Numbered from the stretch's first letter, positions 35,329 to 47,652 are shown. The stretch: 64,000 nt of DNA from Pascua guehoae (GCA_001600415.1 BCJX01000015.1:759303-823302), one strand, 5' to 3'. A program made the numbers and translations. The notes: generated by a model not told the origin, from the sequence alone.

Positions 35329-36338
35329 CCGGGGTACGGGGCGGGGAACTGTTCGCTGTCACCGTTGCACTGTTGGCTGCATGCATGTGGTCAACGAGGA
35401 AGCGTGCTGTCACGAGGCAGAAGCGGGCTCGCTGGATGTGGCACGACATGATGGCCGTGCTTCCGACGCTCCGAATGTGGCAGAATCGCCAGCCCCATCC
35501 GACAAGGCTAACCGTGGGCATGTATAGCAAGGGGTTGCGCGTTTGTGGTCTACAATGCATGATTCCAGCACGCAATGCAAAAACTTGGTCCTTGGTTCCC
35601 CGACAAGGAGTGACTCGACACAAGCCGTGGTACGGTATGAGCATACACGGTCACAATGTCGCCGTGTATCGGCCCGAATCAGTCCACGCAAAAGTGTGCC
35701 AGACCAGACTGTCAGTTGAACCCGTCGCGCCACATGCACACCCCAAGGCGGGCGCTTGGTGCTTTCGTCAGCAGCGCTGAGGGTGCTGGGTCCGACTCTT
35801 GCGCAAGCTGTACGCGGTGCATACCCCTCCCCGGAGGCGGCGTGGGGCACTGCACCCACCCGCAAGCGGTGAGATTCCCGGCAGCGGCTGCGCACCACCT
35901 CGGCGGACCATTTGCGTCGGGCTCGACAAACGGTGCCAACGACATTTTGAACGCGGCTACTTTGCATGGTCCGTGCGGACCGTAGTCGCGTGGCACTTTG
36001 TGGCGTGCGCGCGTAGGGGGCGCATACTGTTACGGTCGTCTGCAACCTTTTCCTGCTCGGAACCAGCACGGCGCCGCCACACGTCGCCTGACTGTGCTCT
36101 GGCCATTGTTGCCGCACTGCCGCGTTGCCGTGCTGCCTCACTTCCGCTGCCACTTCCGCTGCCACTGCCACTGCCACTGTCACATTGCCACTGTCACACT
36201 GCCACTGTCCCGACTCCCAGTGACGACTGCCACTGTCGCACACTCTATTCGAGGGTGCCCGTCGACGCCCGGTGCCCTTGTGGCACTGTGGCTGGCCACC
36301 TTTCCACCTCGCGCAACCTCAGCACTTGCGTACAGAGC

Positions 36339-36463
36339 GTGTCAAAAAGTATTGTGATGGGCGCAGGGATGCCGTGGCATGTAGCTCCAAGCTGGCGCTG
36401 AGATGAGCATTCGGCAGCACAAGACAAATCCCACCCTGCGCCTCTCACGGTCCTTTTTGACAC
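36339..36463 (+). mobile_element. MITE-like foldback element, copy C
   Basis: A roughly 125-bp unit is bounded by terminal inverted repeats GTGTCAAAAAG and CTTTTTGACAC. Just inside the left end it shares GATGGGCGCAGGGATGCC and GGCATG with copy B at 41.8 kb. It has no coding capacity. It is more diverged at the tips (GTGTCA instead of CTGACA) than the other two copies. No clear target-site duplication is visible. Confidence 0.6.
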
Positions 36464-39400
36464 CCTCTGTGTGCCGTGAGTGTCTCCGGATGCAAACTGC
36501 CACGTACTGTAGTCTGTTGGCAAGCACGTCGTACCCCCCTCGTACCCTCGCACCCTCGCACGTCGTCTACTCGTCTGCTCGTCTGCTCGTCTCGAGTTCT
36601 CGACTTCTCGCCAGGACCCTGCCTCGTCAACCTCGCCGCCACGACCTGACATCAGCTACGCAACCTTGCGCCAAGCGTACTGCCAGTATGCACCCACCCC
36701 ACAACCTTGACCTTGCCTCCCACTGCGTCTCCAAAGTTACTCAGCGCTAACCTTGTACAACGTTTGGGGGGGGGGGGGGGGTTTCTTGGTCGCCTCGTCC
36801 CATTCACGCGCCGAACATCCCACTCGCATCAAACTCTTGGCCACGACGCTCGATGAGATGCTCGGTGCCTGCTGATCGCCAAAGTGGGGTATGTGGATGA
36901 CATCTGGGGCTGGGGGGGTGCCTGGCCCTCAGTGCCGCTAGTAACCGGTCCGCAACTGCGGGTCTGTAAACTTGCTCACACGCACGGAAAAACGCAAAAA
37001 CACAAACGCAACCAAAAGTCAAAGGTTAGTCGAGTTGCCCCGTTTTCCACCATTCGAGAGACTTGCACAGCACGCCGACCTTTACCTTTACCTTTACCTG
37101 ACCTTGACCTTGACCTTGCTTGACCTTCCGCATCTAGATGTTTACCTTTCTCATTGTGCCAGGGCAGCCCAGATCTCGACTCGCATCCGTGCCCATCTGA
37201 GGCGAGTCGGGTCTCCCGAAGCACGACGACCTAGATCCCTGCCGTTATCCACAGCCACGCATTCATGCTTCCCGGGGGTACCAGACGCAGCATGCCAGCG
37301 ACAGTGGGTGCCTTGGTTTGTATCCTTCTCGTGTGCCCTTTGACAACGGCCAGAACAGCGGTACACTCCAAGGGCAAGATGCATCCAGCCGAGTTCGGCA
37401 GCGCCGCTGATCACTATTCCCGCACCTCAGATCTCCCGTTTAGGGTTTGGACAAGCACCCCCGAAGAGACTGGCATCAGAAGAGAGGGTTGCAAGACGGC
37501 CTGCGAGAAAAAAACCATGGGGGGGAGGGAGGCTGGAGGCTGGAGAAGAGAGGACCCCGTAAACCCCATGTTTGGTTTCGAGTTCAGGGCCGTACCTATT
37601 TCCGTCATCACGAGCGGCTGGAGCACGCCCTGGACACCGGAGGGCAGATCTCCGACATGGATACTGTACATGGCTCCTGTGCCCATCGTGCGATATGCGG
37701 CGGGGTTCCTGTTGGTCGACTCTTGCACTCTGCCAGCTCTGTTCCTGCTCCTGCTGCTCTGATCCGAGCAATACCCGGTACTTCCGCGCTCGCTGCACCT
37801 GAGATCAAGATAGGGGCTGGGGAAGGGGCTGGGGTTCAACTTGGCTGGGGGCTGGCCAGGAGGCTGAGTCGAGCAACAGCGCAACTGACAACTCTTCCAC
37901 GTACAGTAGTAGCAAACTAGGACCAAAGGATCGTTTCTGTGGGGACAATGGGCGGTGGGCTAGTGAGACACCATTCACCATCTGCACGACATGAGAGCAC
38001 TCGCGAAGAACTCGGTCGCGACTGCCTGCGGTGACTTTGTGCTTCTTGACCTTTTGTCTCCGTTCCAACGGAGAGCGGGAGAGCCTGACGCAAGTTGCTG
38101 CCCTCCATTCCGAGGTCTTGACAAAAGCTGCATGATCAAACCCTCTACATTTTCCAGGCATCCGTCACATTATTCACACATTCAAGCTGCATTCAAGCTG
38201 CCGCCGAGCAAAGAACGCCAAGCAACACGTACGCCGCAACCGTCGACCGAGGTGACCGGGCGGGCACCCGCCAAGGCGCGCCAAGACGGCGAGCCTGGCC
38301 GCAAGTTGCCGCTCCCGAACGGTGTCCGGTTGAGACTGACATGGGGACTGACATTTTCCGACAACTTTGGTATTGCTGTGGTGACAACTACTTGGCGAGT
38401 GATTCGTTGTGCCAGAGGAGAACGCGGAAACAGAGGTGAACGTTCCACGGACACGGAGGGAGGCATCACATCCTCCCTGGCTAACGACATGGCTCACACG
38501 CTCCTCCCTGCCGGCGGCAAGCGCAAGCTCGCATCCCTTTACATCTCTACGCAAACACGCCAAGTCCATCAGCACGCACACCAGCACCCATGAGCACACA
38601 CATGAGCACGCACATCACCATGCCCACCATGCAACACATTCACGCAATGTCCATCACCTGACTGCTCCACCCCTCACGCTTCAGGTCTGTTTCCGTGCCT
38701 CTCATTGCCCCCGATCAGGCCCCTGGCGCATGGGAAACGACGCTTGCCATCCTACAAACTCCACCAGAACCACGCGACACACCGCTCCACCTGCCCCATC
38801 CGTCCATATCGTCAGACCCGGACATGGCACACCACCTCTCCACCTCCCCACGTCTCCACGTCTCCACCGCCCCACCCTCCGACTCCGATGTGCATCGGAC
38901 TGTCGTCGGACTCGTGGTCACCTGCACCCCGAATTCACACGTGCTGACATCCATTGCTGACACGCTGACCAATGGACCGCGGAAACAGCTCCACGCATCT
39001 TCTGGCCGCATGGGGTGCTCCAAGCTTGTGGGCAGCGTGTCAGCCTCTGCGCTTCCGCGAGCGACCGAGCGCCGGTTCCCACACCACTTGATGTTTATGC
39101 CAGCAGGCTCCACGCCGTGTTCCACTTGGTCCCGCAGCGGCGTCCCACCTGGTGGGGTCAAGGGGCGCGAGCAGTCCGAGATTCCGCCGACCACAAATAT
39201 CACACTCTCAAGGCGGATATGCAGCGGGCAAGACAAAGAGACAACGTCTCCCACACAACTGGCACCGCGTGTCGGGCCGGTCCCCGAGACGCATGGCAAG
39301 GCGCGAGGCATCTGGGGCACGTGGCGTGCACCCTCGGACGCTGGTGTCGCTTGCGCTGAAACGGACGCTGGACGCGACGCGCGACGCGCGCGTATGCGCA

Positions 39401-41250
39401 TGCGTATCGGATACGCGTCGCCTGGAAATGGGGTCGATGGCAATTGTCGTTTTGCTGTGGCTGTGGCGCTTGCGGCTTGGGCACGCGGCTGAGGCATGCG
39501 GCTGGGGCATGCGGCACGAGCGCAGACGTTGGGGATAGGGATAGGGAGATGGTGTTTGGGGGACATTGGACGTTGGGGAGTGACCAGGACGTGGCATGGG
39601 CAGGACTCTGATGGGATAGGGAATGAGGCCGAGGCCGAGGCCGGGGCGACGTGGGTTGCTGGAAACGGTGGCGCCGGCGGTCCGAGCGCGCGTGGTGGGG
39701 AATGTGGCGCGGCGCGTCCCGTCGGCACGGTACAAGTACAAGTCGAGGACTTGACGAGAAGCAGGTCGTGCGGCGTCGGGTCTTGGGGGTTCTTGGGGCC
39801 ACCAGCACGGGGCACGGACTGGGTACTGGGGGTGGCCGCTGACTGACGGGGTTGTGATCATCCTCAACCGCCCGCTGCCAGTCGTCGGCCTTGTCCGGGC
39901 TCGGCACGAGGGCCGGTTGACCGGTGGGGACGCGCGGCTCACGCCGTGACGACGCACGGACCATGAGACAAGCACCCAGCACACTCACACGCGAGGATGA
40001 GACGGAGCCACTCACCACTCGCTACTGGCCATTGTCGTCGGGACAAGTCGGCGGACGGGTGGGTGATACCGCGTTCCGTGTGAGTATCGTCGCGGTGCGT
40101 ATTGGTTCCACCGGGCCAGGACCAAGGTCTGACCTAGACCGAGACCGCGCTCGGACATGTTCTGTCACTGCAGCTTAACCGAACAGCCTGAACTTGTCCT
40201 TCTGCCTCCAGACTTTGCACGGGCCAGAGACAGAGGGCAGAAGGCAGAGGGCAGACGGCAGCGTCACGGCGCGGGCCAAACGTCAGCCACTCCCACGTCC
40301 TCCTTGTCCCAGTTGGGGACCCTCGACGGCCTTGTCGGCAATACTTTCATGCATGTCAAGGCTGGGACACTCGTTCCTCACCCTCTCACACCCCGCGTGC
40401 CCCCAGCCCCCAGCCCCCATGGGAGCGTTTCGGTCACCGTTCGCTGCCCAGGCTCGGCGGACCCGACAGCATGCTTCTCAGCGTGCGTGTTCCAGACAAC
40501 CGGCGGTCACGCTCGCGGTCTCGGGTCTCGGGTCTCGGGTCTCGGGTCTCGGGTCTCGGGTCTCGGGTCTCGGAGCGGGCCTTGACACCTTGACACCGTG
40601 TCTCTCGCCCTCCACACTCCCGCCCCCGATCGATGGCGGTCGCCACCGCACCGAGCAGCGACCGACAAGCGCCGACGCGGCCGACTCGACAGCCCGCGTG
40701 ATTATCAGCCCCCGCCATTGTCGCACCGCGCCATCAGCCCCCCGCAGCTGGCTCAAACTCGCCGATTATCCCCTACACAGCTGCTTCTGACTCGCCGATT
40801 ATCCCCGTATCTCGGCCTCCCCNCCCCCCCCGAGTGTCTTGTCTTGTCTCCATCGGAACACCAGCAGCCGCCAGCCCCCACCCCAGCTCCGCCCTGACCC
40901 CCGCCCCGGCTCACAGTCACGCGCTCCTGACTGTCACGCGAAAAGCACACGTCGTGCAGTGCACTCCTGGATATCCTGGGATCCTGGGATATCTGACACG
41001 CGTCCTCAAACCTCTGACAATGGCTGAAACGTGGCGTTCGTGACCGGACCAGACCAACATCAGGACCCGAACGGGACACGAACCATAGGTCCCGCAGGAC
41101 AGGACCCAGAAGACATGACCTCAAAAGACAGCATGTGAGAAGACAGGGCCCCGAAGGACGGCACGTGAAAGACGCACCCGAAAGACAGCACGCAGCACCC
41201 GAAAGACAGGCGCGTCTCACCCGCAACGCACAATCACAAACTTGCCGAAT
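36464..41250. other. Gene-poor interval with simple repeats
   Basis: It contains a G run at about 36767-36781, TTTACC/TTGACC hexamers at about 37077-37120, a 7-bp array at 40.5 kb and a lone N at 40823. Overlapping frames such as 38715-39815 (minus) and 37265-37762 (plus) have no recognisable domain. No gene is supported. Confidence 0.45.
40517..40573. repeat. 7-bp tandem repeat (GGTCTCG unit)
   Basis: About eight near-perfect head-to-tail copies. Confidence 0.95.
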
Positions 41251-41372
41251 CTGACAAAAAGGTTTGTGAGCCGAGCACGGCGACGCTGTCTTGCTCGGCC
41301 GAGCTCGTCATCCTAGAGGTCAAGAGCTGCATGCCTCGGCATCCCTGCACCCGTCACGAACTTTTTTGTCAG
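41251..41372 (-). mobile_element. MITE-like foldback element, copy A
   Basis: A 122-bp unit has terminal inverted repeats: CTGACAAAAAGGTTTGTGA on the left and, read from the right end, CTGACAAAAAAGTTCGTGA. Read on the minus strand it continues GGGATGCCGAGGCATGCAG, matching copy B, so A and B are in inverted orientation. Non-coding; could fold into one long hairpin. No convincing target-site duplication is visible. Confidence 0.75.
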
Positions 41373-41829
41373 ATTCTATACAATCAGGAATGACATTCAG
41401 GAGTTGCAATTCCTCGCTCGGTAACACCGACATGAGCAAGCGGGGTATGAGCAGCGGGGTATGCACGCGCCACTCTGCGCCGTTAACCGTTCCTCGGCAT
41501 GCTTCGGATATACACCATTTCGTTTTGCGCTATCATGGGTTGCGGGGATCTGCATGCGGCCGCATGCCGCACCTTGTGCTTCCATGCCGTTCCGTTCCCC
41601 GAAAGCATGCCACGGTATGCGGCCCGCGGCGGCGTGGGAACTCCATTCCGTCTGGGCGGTGTTTGATGATTCGATTCGGACTGTCGGCGGCATGCCACAA
41701 AGTTCGTATCAGCTTCAGAATGGCATTCCGGCGCCTTATGCCGTCGCCAGTATTCGGTCCTCCGATGTCAGCGTCTTGCTCTGATGCTAGTCGGGCCCCA
41801 AACGCCGACGAATGTCAAACATACACAGT

Positions 41830-41958
41830 CTGACAAAAGGGTTCGTGATGGGCGCGGGGATGCCAAGGCATGCAGATATCTCTTCGCCTCTGCTGGGATG
41901 ACCCCCTCGGCATGGCGAGGCAGTGTCGCCCTACGCTCCTCACGAGCCTTTTTGTCAG
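41830..41958 (+). mobile_element. MITE-like foldback element, copy B
   Basis: A 129-bp unit has ends CTGACAAAAGGGTTCGTGA and, read from the right, CTGACAAAAAGGCTCGTGA. It is homologous to copy A along most of its length, including GGGATGCC.AGGCATGCAG near one end and a GTCGCC word near the other. It lies about 460 bp from copy A in opposite orientation. Confidence 0.75.
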
Positions 41959-44666
41959 GTGTTGTACGGTATGCGTCGCTCATAGTGCGAACTCGTGAGG
42001 AAACGACATGGGCATGCCGAGCATCCCGGACATCCACGGCCGCGGCTGGGTGACAAGGTCATGCACTCCATGTGTCGGTGCTGAGGCAGACGCGACTGGT
42101 CGCCCGCGGCTGCCACGCTTTGCTGTCCTGCCTGGAACCGTCTGCATTAACATGTTGACGACGTGCTTGCAGTGCGCTGGCAAGGCGTCACAACGTGTAA
42201 TGGGCCGAGTAATCTTGTAAACGGCCTACTTTCAACTCTGTCGCTACGTTTGAGAAGGTCTTGTCTTGACCCGCTCTTGCCCACATGGGAGCAACGGGCC
42301 GCCACTATCTTGCCCTCTCCCCGCTTTGCTACAAGTCGCTGCGAGATGTATTTCACGGTGAATCCCTCCACCTCGCAGGGTGGCGTTTTCACTGCCTTGG
42401 CCACTGTGGCAATAGCACACCCAGCTCTACATGCATGCACCTATACTACAAGCATGTGATGCAGCTGCCCAACAACAAGAATGCCTTTTGTAGAACCATA
42501 TTTTTGCTATTTTCCTTGATACCGGGGACACAAAGTGACAGATAACATCCCGAAAGTGGACACTGCCATTCCTTAGAACCGAGTCATTTACATGGCACAC
42601 CCGGCACCCTTCTCATCTTGGGAGTGGGCAACATATAGTTGATGGGTTTGTGTACACGATCATGGTATTTACAAGGACCACACAGTTCGTATGCATGAGC
42701 TATTAGGCATCGAAACCCGCCCAAAATTCAAACCCTCCAAGGGAATTTCGTCGTGAAATACTGCACTTATCGCAGTGACCCCACAGCCACCGTCTTCGCA
42801 CCGCCGACTTGGATGCAGCTGCCATTATCAGCAATGCATGGCCGTGCGGGACGCAAGGGGTGAGATACGATAGACCGGTGCAGTGTGGTACATCGTGTCG
42901 CGACGAGACTTTGGTAATGCGCGGTGAGATTGTGGTGAACACTATTTTCGTATTTTACGCCACACGCCACAGTTGTATATGATGCCTGACTCCTCTGGAT
43001 GCCAGAGGGCCGGGGCGACCTGCGGGCCGCCCCGCATACCCCGCAGCCTCCAGCTCACTGTGAACAGTAGCAAGCAAACGACTAGGTGGGGTTGTCATCA
43101 GGGCCAACGACTGGCGGGCCGCCACATCAAGCGGGCGCATGTCTTGTGACTCCAGCGGCATTCCAAGGTCGCAACGCAGGTGATAGCCGTACCACCCGCT
43201 ATGTGATGACCGTAAGTGAGGAATGAGATGGACTGAAGGAGAGATGCCTAAGAGGATCCAACGCCATCACTGAGCCGGGGTATCGGCACTTCCGGGTACG
43301 CGTGGAAGATGACGACGGGGTAGGGTGCCGACCGGGTGATGGGGCAAGACGAACGTTTGTTTCCACAGCAACAGGGGTCTGATCGATACAATGACTCCGC
43401 CGCAGACGAGGGCGTTGATGACCATGTGTGTCGCATGCTCGCGGAGCCTGACTGGTCCCAGTCCGGGCCGTTCATGAGGTCCGCCACGGGTGGTGTGGCA
43501 CCACCGTGCCCAATCAGCCTCGTTCCTCGCTCTCACTCTGGCTCGACCCCTTTCGCCCACCACCCTCCTGTCCCATTCTCGCCCGTCTCTCCCCGTATCC
43601 GCGCTCCTCGTCTCCTATCCCTTCCCTCACCCCGTCCCTCATCCCCTTTGGTCCATCCCAATTCCCACAATGGTTGCCCGTCATGACACCCTTCAGGATG
43701 CAAGGACACCAGACGCTAACGGACGACCCGTAGCCCACATGGACGTTAGTTCGACATGTACCACAGGTCTCCGTGAAACTAGGCGTACCTCACATTGCAC
43801 CCCAACAACACATGGCACACGTTAACAACCAGTTAACGACACATGGCACGCGTTACCACCGACTTGGGTAGACTGTAGTCCGCAGGGCCGTTAGTGACCC
43901 AAGTCCTGATAACCATGTGACACCGCGCGCATGTCGACCATCCCCGCATGCCCCGCGTCAACACCAGCCACATGGCTCGAGAAACACGCAGCTGCGCAGG
44001 TGCCAAAGGACCGGCGATGACGCCGAGCGCGCCGCGTTATCTACCCGCCACGCTGCTGATCCACATGCGGCATGTCCCGCCACTAGTCTGGTCTAATCCG
44101 GGTGGCAAGGGGTGCGGCATGCCCCGCCGCTAGTATAGTCTCTGTGGCGGTCAGCGTCGCGAGCCTGGCCTGCCCTGCTGATGTCGCATGTTGCTCGCGA
44201 GCGGATAAGTGTCTTAGTCTTGGGCTAGACGCTAGCGTGATCTCCGTAGGGCTCGAAGCAGACTAGCGTCAATGGGAATCGGGGCATTGTCATTGGATGT
44301 GTTGGATACGTTTTCTCAGGCTAGTGAGTAGTTTGTCTGGGGGCTGGATCTCCGTTTTGATTCACGTTTAGCCAGAAACATGGTCACAAGTACAAGTCAC
44401 GAGGAGGTCAAAAGGGTTGGGGAGGGCGGTAACGGACGGCTGTCCTGGCGGCGCGGCCGGTCGCTGGGGTCGTGGTTTGTCAATCAATGGATTCTGACAC
44501 AATGCGATGTGTCTTGCGTGTGCTTTGAGCGTTGAGTAGAGTACTGAACACATGATTTGATGCCGGCCCATGAGACTGGGACGATGGTGAGGCTGGGCTG
44601 ATGTTGATGAACAACGCCGGCTCTCTGATGGCGCCCGGACAGCGCTGAACGCTGCTCTCCAGCATC
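41959..44666. other. Gene-poor interval
   Basis: No supported gene. At 43530-43740 a CT-rich leader-like stretch precedes CCCACAATGG at 43671, which opens only about 20 codons. It resembles an amputated gene start. Confidence 0.4.
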
Positions 44667-44758
44667 GGCGAGATGGCCGAGCGGTCTGAGGCGCTGTGTT
44701 AAGGTTGATCATTCACCTCCGCAGTCTTCGGACGTGGGTTCGAATCCCACTCTCGTCA
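44667..44758 (+). tRNA. tRNA-Leu(AAG) with intron, copy 3
   Basis: Same cloverleaf as the copies near 16 kb, with one change in the D-loop (TCTGAGG instead of TCTAAGG) and a 14-nt intron (TTGATCATTCACCT) after the anticodon. The trailer again contains a GATTCGGTTCCTC word and a T5 terminator at 44788-44792, about 30 bases downstream. So the trailer as well as the tRNA is conserved with the other two loci. Confidence 0.95.
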
Positions 44759-46117
44759 ACAGAGGATTCGGTTCCTCCCAAGCCACCTTTTTCGAAGTTG
44801 GAGCGACAACTCGTGCTCAAGTGGAGCTGGGGGCCATTGAAGAATCTGTCAGAGTCGTTTAACGGGCCTGTGCTAGTCTCGTAGGACAAGTGTGAGCTCA
44901 CTTCAGCTCCTGCACACCTGCCGTCTCACGCCTTGATCTGTACTCTGCAGAATACATGGGGTTTACTGGCCAACGAAACAATACAGTCAGGTCTATCGTG
45001 CCGCTCCTCGATAGCAGAGTTATGAGGTGCTCAAGCTTGGCCCAGCCACCACCTACCAACCTGCCTTGTGGTTAACAAATATCGCCCGATCAGTGAAAGT
45101 TAATGGAAGCGGACCACGTCGACGCCCGCGTCTTAGATTGGTCAACTGAGCGGCGAATCGACTTGTGGCACAGGCCGCCCCCTCTCGCAACCCCCCTCCT
45201 CACCAAGTACTTCATCCCTATTCTAAGGCATTCCTCGAGCGCCTCGTCGATAGGTCTTCTGGACGATCGGAACACGAGATCACAGTCGTGATCTGAGAAC
45301 AGAACACCCGCCAATGTCGGTCACGACAGGTCACCAGCATTCCACTTCTCTGGCAAAGGTGTACTTGAATATCACTAGTGGTTACGATCAACAGTGTCTG
45401 TGGCTGAAGGAGAACTGTTGCTCGCCGACGTCGTCCTATTCGAACGAAGACAGATAACCTCCCACACCAACTCTAATGGTCGTGTCGTGTAACGTACGTA
45501 CGTGCCAAGGCACGTTGGCCGACATGCTTCCCGTCAGCCAGTCGTCCAAACTCGGCCATCTCGAGAGTTGACAAACGTGCAGGCTTGCATCGTTTAAGAG
45601 TTCTTTGACGTCATCCCATCCCAAGTCCTGCCGTGAAGAATCACGACGACGAGTGTCGTCTTTCAAGTTGTTGACAGCGCACATGACATCCCGACCTTCT
45701 CAGACAAACCAATAACTCAGCAGGTCGCCAAACTCCGCCCTTTTAACAATGTTTTTGGGAGCTGGCGACCAGAGCCGAAAGGCAACAAGCAACGAAGCCA
45801 ACGAGGAACTGGGATATGAAATATATGTCCCTTGTTACATCACGAGACGGTGCGTCTCGACCTCTGATACGTGCAGGGTGCGCGACATGACTACTGCCGC
45901 GTTGATAACATTTTGAGCTTGTCGTTGTCACGTACCCAAGTCATGTGAACGAACGATGACATGCGCCAAGCAAGGCCACAATCCACTCCTGGATGGGGAT
46001 GGGGACAGCAAGACGTCTCTTGTCGGCGTATTTAGACCCGGGTGCCACTGCAGTATTCAACACCTCCCCCCCCTTCGAAGTCCCGTCATCAATACCTGCA
46101 CCCAAAACACCCCTACA
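44759..46117. other. Intergenic region before the small secreted protein genes
   Basis: No supported gene. A TATTTAGA-like element lies at about 46028, roughly 90 bases upstream of the next start codon. Confidence 0.4.
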
Positions 46118-46423
46118 ATGCGCCCCGTCATCCTCCTCACCCTGGCAGCACTCGCCGTGGCCGTCCCGCTCGACACTGAGCACGTCGCGCGTACCCCCGC
46201 CCTGCCCGAGATCCGGGACACGCCCTCGGTCGAGCAGCACCTCGATACACGCCAGCTGCAAGCAATGATCGACCAACTTCGCGCCAAAGTTGAGGAGGCA
46301 GCGGCCCGTGTGAGAGCGGCAAAGTCGCGGTTTGGCACCGCAAGCGCCCAGTACAGAGCGGCCGTTGACAAGTGGCAACAGCAGTTGAAGCTTCTTCGTG
46401 ACGCCCTCCGCTCCGCAGTTTAA
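46118..46423 (+). CDS. Small secreted helical protein, family member A
   Basis: A single exon encodes 101 residues. Residues 1-16 (MRPVILLTLAALAVAV) form a signal peptide. The start of the mature protein is PLDTEHVAR, followed by PEIRD and a predicted amphipathic helix rich in Ala, Gln, Arg and Lys (about residues 48-100). There is one TATA-like element upstream and a pyrimidine-rich leader. It has no Cys, so no disulfide-stabilised effector fold. It resembles the next gene in signal peptide, PLDTE and IRD. I do not recognise a named family. Secretion is inferred from the leader; function is unknown. Confidence 0.65.
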   Translation: MRPVILLTLAALAVAVPLDTEHVARTPALPEIRDTPSVEQHLDTRQLQAMIDQLRAKVEEAAARVRAAKSRFGTASAQYRAAVDKWQQQLKLLRDALRSAV

Positions 46424-47347
46424 TTGGGAAGCAAGGCGTCGAGAAGCAGCTCTGAGCAGCGGTAGTCAAATCGAAGTTTACGTGTGCGACATGATGAAAT
46501 GAAGTAGCCTTGGAAGGTTTGAACGGTGAGGCTTGGGTATGGTAGCCTGTATGGTAAACTGACTCTCCAGTGATGGGACGCGCCAACGGTCACTCTAGCC
46601 CGCTCATTGGCAAATAATTTGTCGTCTTGCAGTCTTGTGATGCATCACGACTGGGGCTAAGGTTTATGAAGATTCTTCCAGTAGCGCTTCCTTGGCACCT
46701 CCGTGTATTTAGACCGAGCGTAGCAAACCTCCTGCGCTCGGTGTTGTCAGGTGGGCAAGTGAGGACTAGGCACACTACTACATACTACATAGGTAGTTCC
46801 AAATCAATCGGAGCATAGACGCATTGCCCATGGCATGGCGCTCGAGATGGATACTAACACCTACCAAAGCTCTCACGTTGTCAGACACGTTTCCTCAGTT
46901 GACCTTCTCGCATACGAGGGGCATCAGCAGCATCAGCCACACCGGAGAGTACAGACTGCCAGGACTGTCCGAGGCGAGCGACAATCTACCTATGTGCCAG
47001 AGGAATAGAGCCACAGAGTGACCCCAGGCCCACGCCAAGCCCGTCTTAACGGTTATTTCGAAACGTGCCTTGCACCACCAGTAACGTCCAGCAAACGGCA
47101 TACCTGTGGCATTGTCACAAAACGGATTGTCACATGCGAGTCGGATGCAAACTGGTCGTCACGGTGCGCAATGAGCGGGGTGCGTTAAAAGTGCGGAATG
47201 ACGACATGTGTCAACGGGCTCGTGTTCTTGGCACTCGCGTTGCAGAACACTTAACCACAACGTCGGGGCCGTCGCATTCACCAATCCCCCCATTTGAACA
47301 CTACCACACGGATCCACAACCCCACAAGCACACAAGAGCGACAGACC
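46424..47347. other. Intergenic region between the two secreted-protein genes
   Basis: No supported gene. It ends in a C/A-rich leader-like stretch before the next ATG. Confidence 0.4.
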
Positions 47348-47652
47348 ATGCGCCTCATCACCCTCCTCTCACTCACCCTCGTGGCCGCTCTCCCGCTCGA
47401 CACGGAGGGCGCCTCCCGTGACGTCGCCCAACCCCACATCCGCGACGCCGAATCCCACGGCGCCGAACTGCGCGGTCTCGAGATGGTGGGTGCTCTCAAA
47501 ACCCCTTCGTGTCTGACTCCTGGAAGAGGGCCGGCCGCACTACCAAAGAACTGCAGGAGGAGAACCAAAGGCAGCAACAGATCTTGAATGCCATAAACAA
47601 TGCGCTCAAGGCCATGGGCGAGGCGATGGCCAAGGTTGTCCGTAAGCAGTAG
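47348..47652 (+). CDS. Small secreted helical protein, family member B
   Basis: Two exons (47348-47485, 47527-47652) join to 87 residues across a 41-nt intron with CTGAC branch and AAG acceptor. The signal peptide is MRLITLLSLTLVAAL; the mature start PLDTEGASRD and HIRDAES parallel member A at 46.1 kb. The second exon encodes a Gln/Glu-rich helix (KELQEENQRQQQILNAI) ending KVVRKQ. Without splicing the frame would end in a short Arg/Lys-rich tail. The spliced form is preferred because it keeps the helical C terminus seen in member A. Function is unknown. Confidence 0.6.

Larger units (their letters stand above)
29737..36338. other. Gene-poor, GC-rich, repeat-rich interval
   Basis: Long frames exist on both strands (for example 29862-31154 plus, 30335-31174 minus, 32041-33186 plus). 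They overlap each other, carry low-complexity sequence and match no family. I treat them as composition artefacts. Several tandem arrays are listed separately. A CAG run at about 29907-29931 is also present. Confidence 0.5.

Noticed and set aside
35998..36240. His/Cys repeat frame near 36.2 kb (CHCHCH)
   Set aside because: It is the translation of a CACTGC/CACTGT hexamer repeat, not a metal-binding protein.
37265..37762. Frame with N-terminal hydrophobic stretch (possible secreted protein)
   Set aside because: An equally long minus frame covers it. The ends are simple sequence, including a poly-Leu tail, and no family was recognised.
38715..40018. Long overlapping minus-strand frames (366 and 272 residues)
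   Set aside because: Two frames of the same strand overlap over most of their length and neither resembles a protein family.
41373..41829. Possibility that MITE copies A and B are the two ends of one larger transposon
   Set aside because: Each copy has its own pair of inverted ends, and the 457 bp between them encode no transposase-like protein, so two separate elements are simpler.
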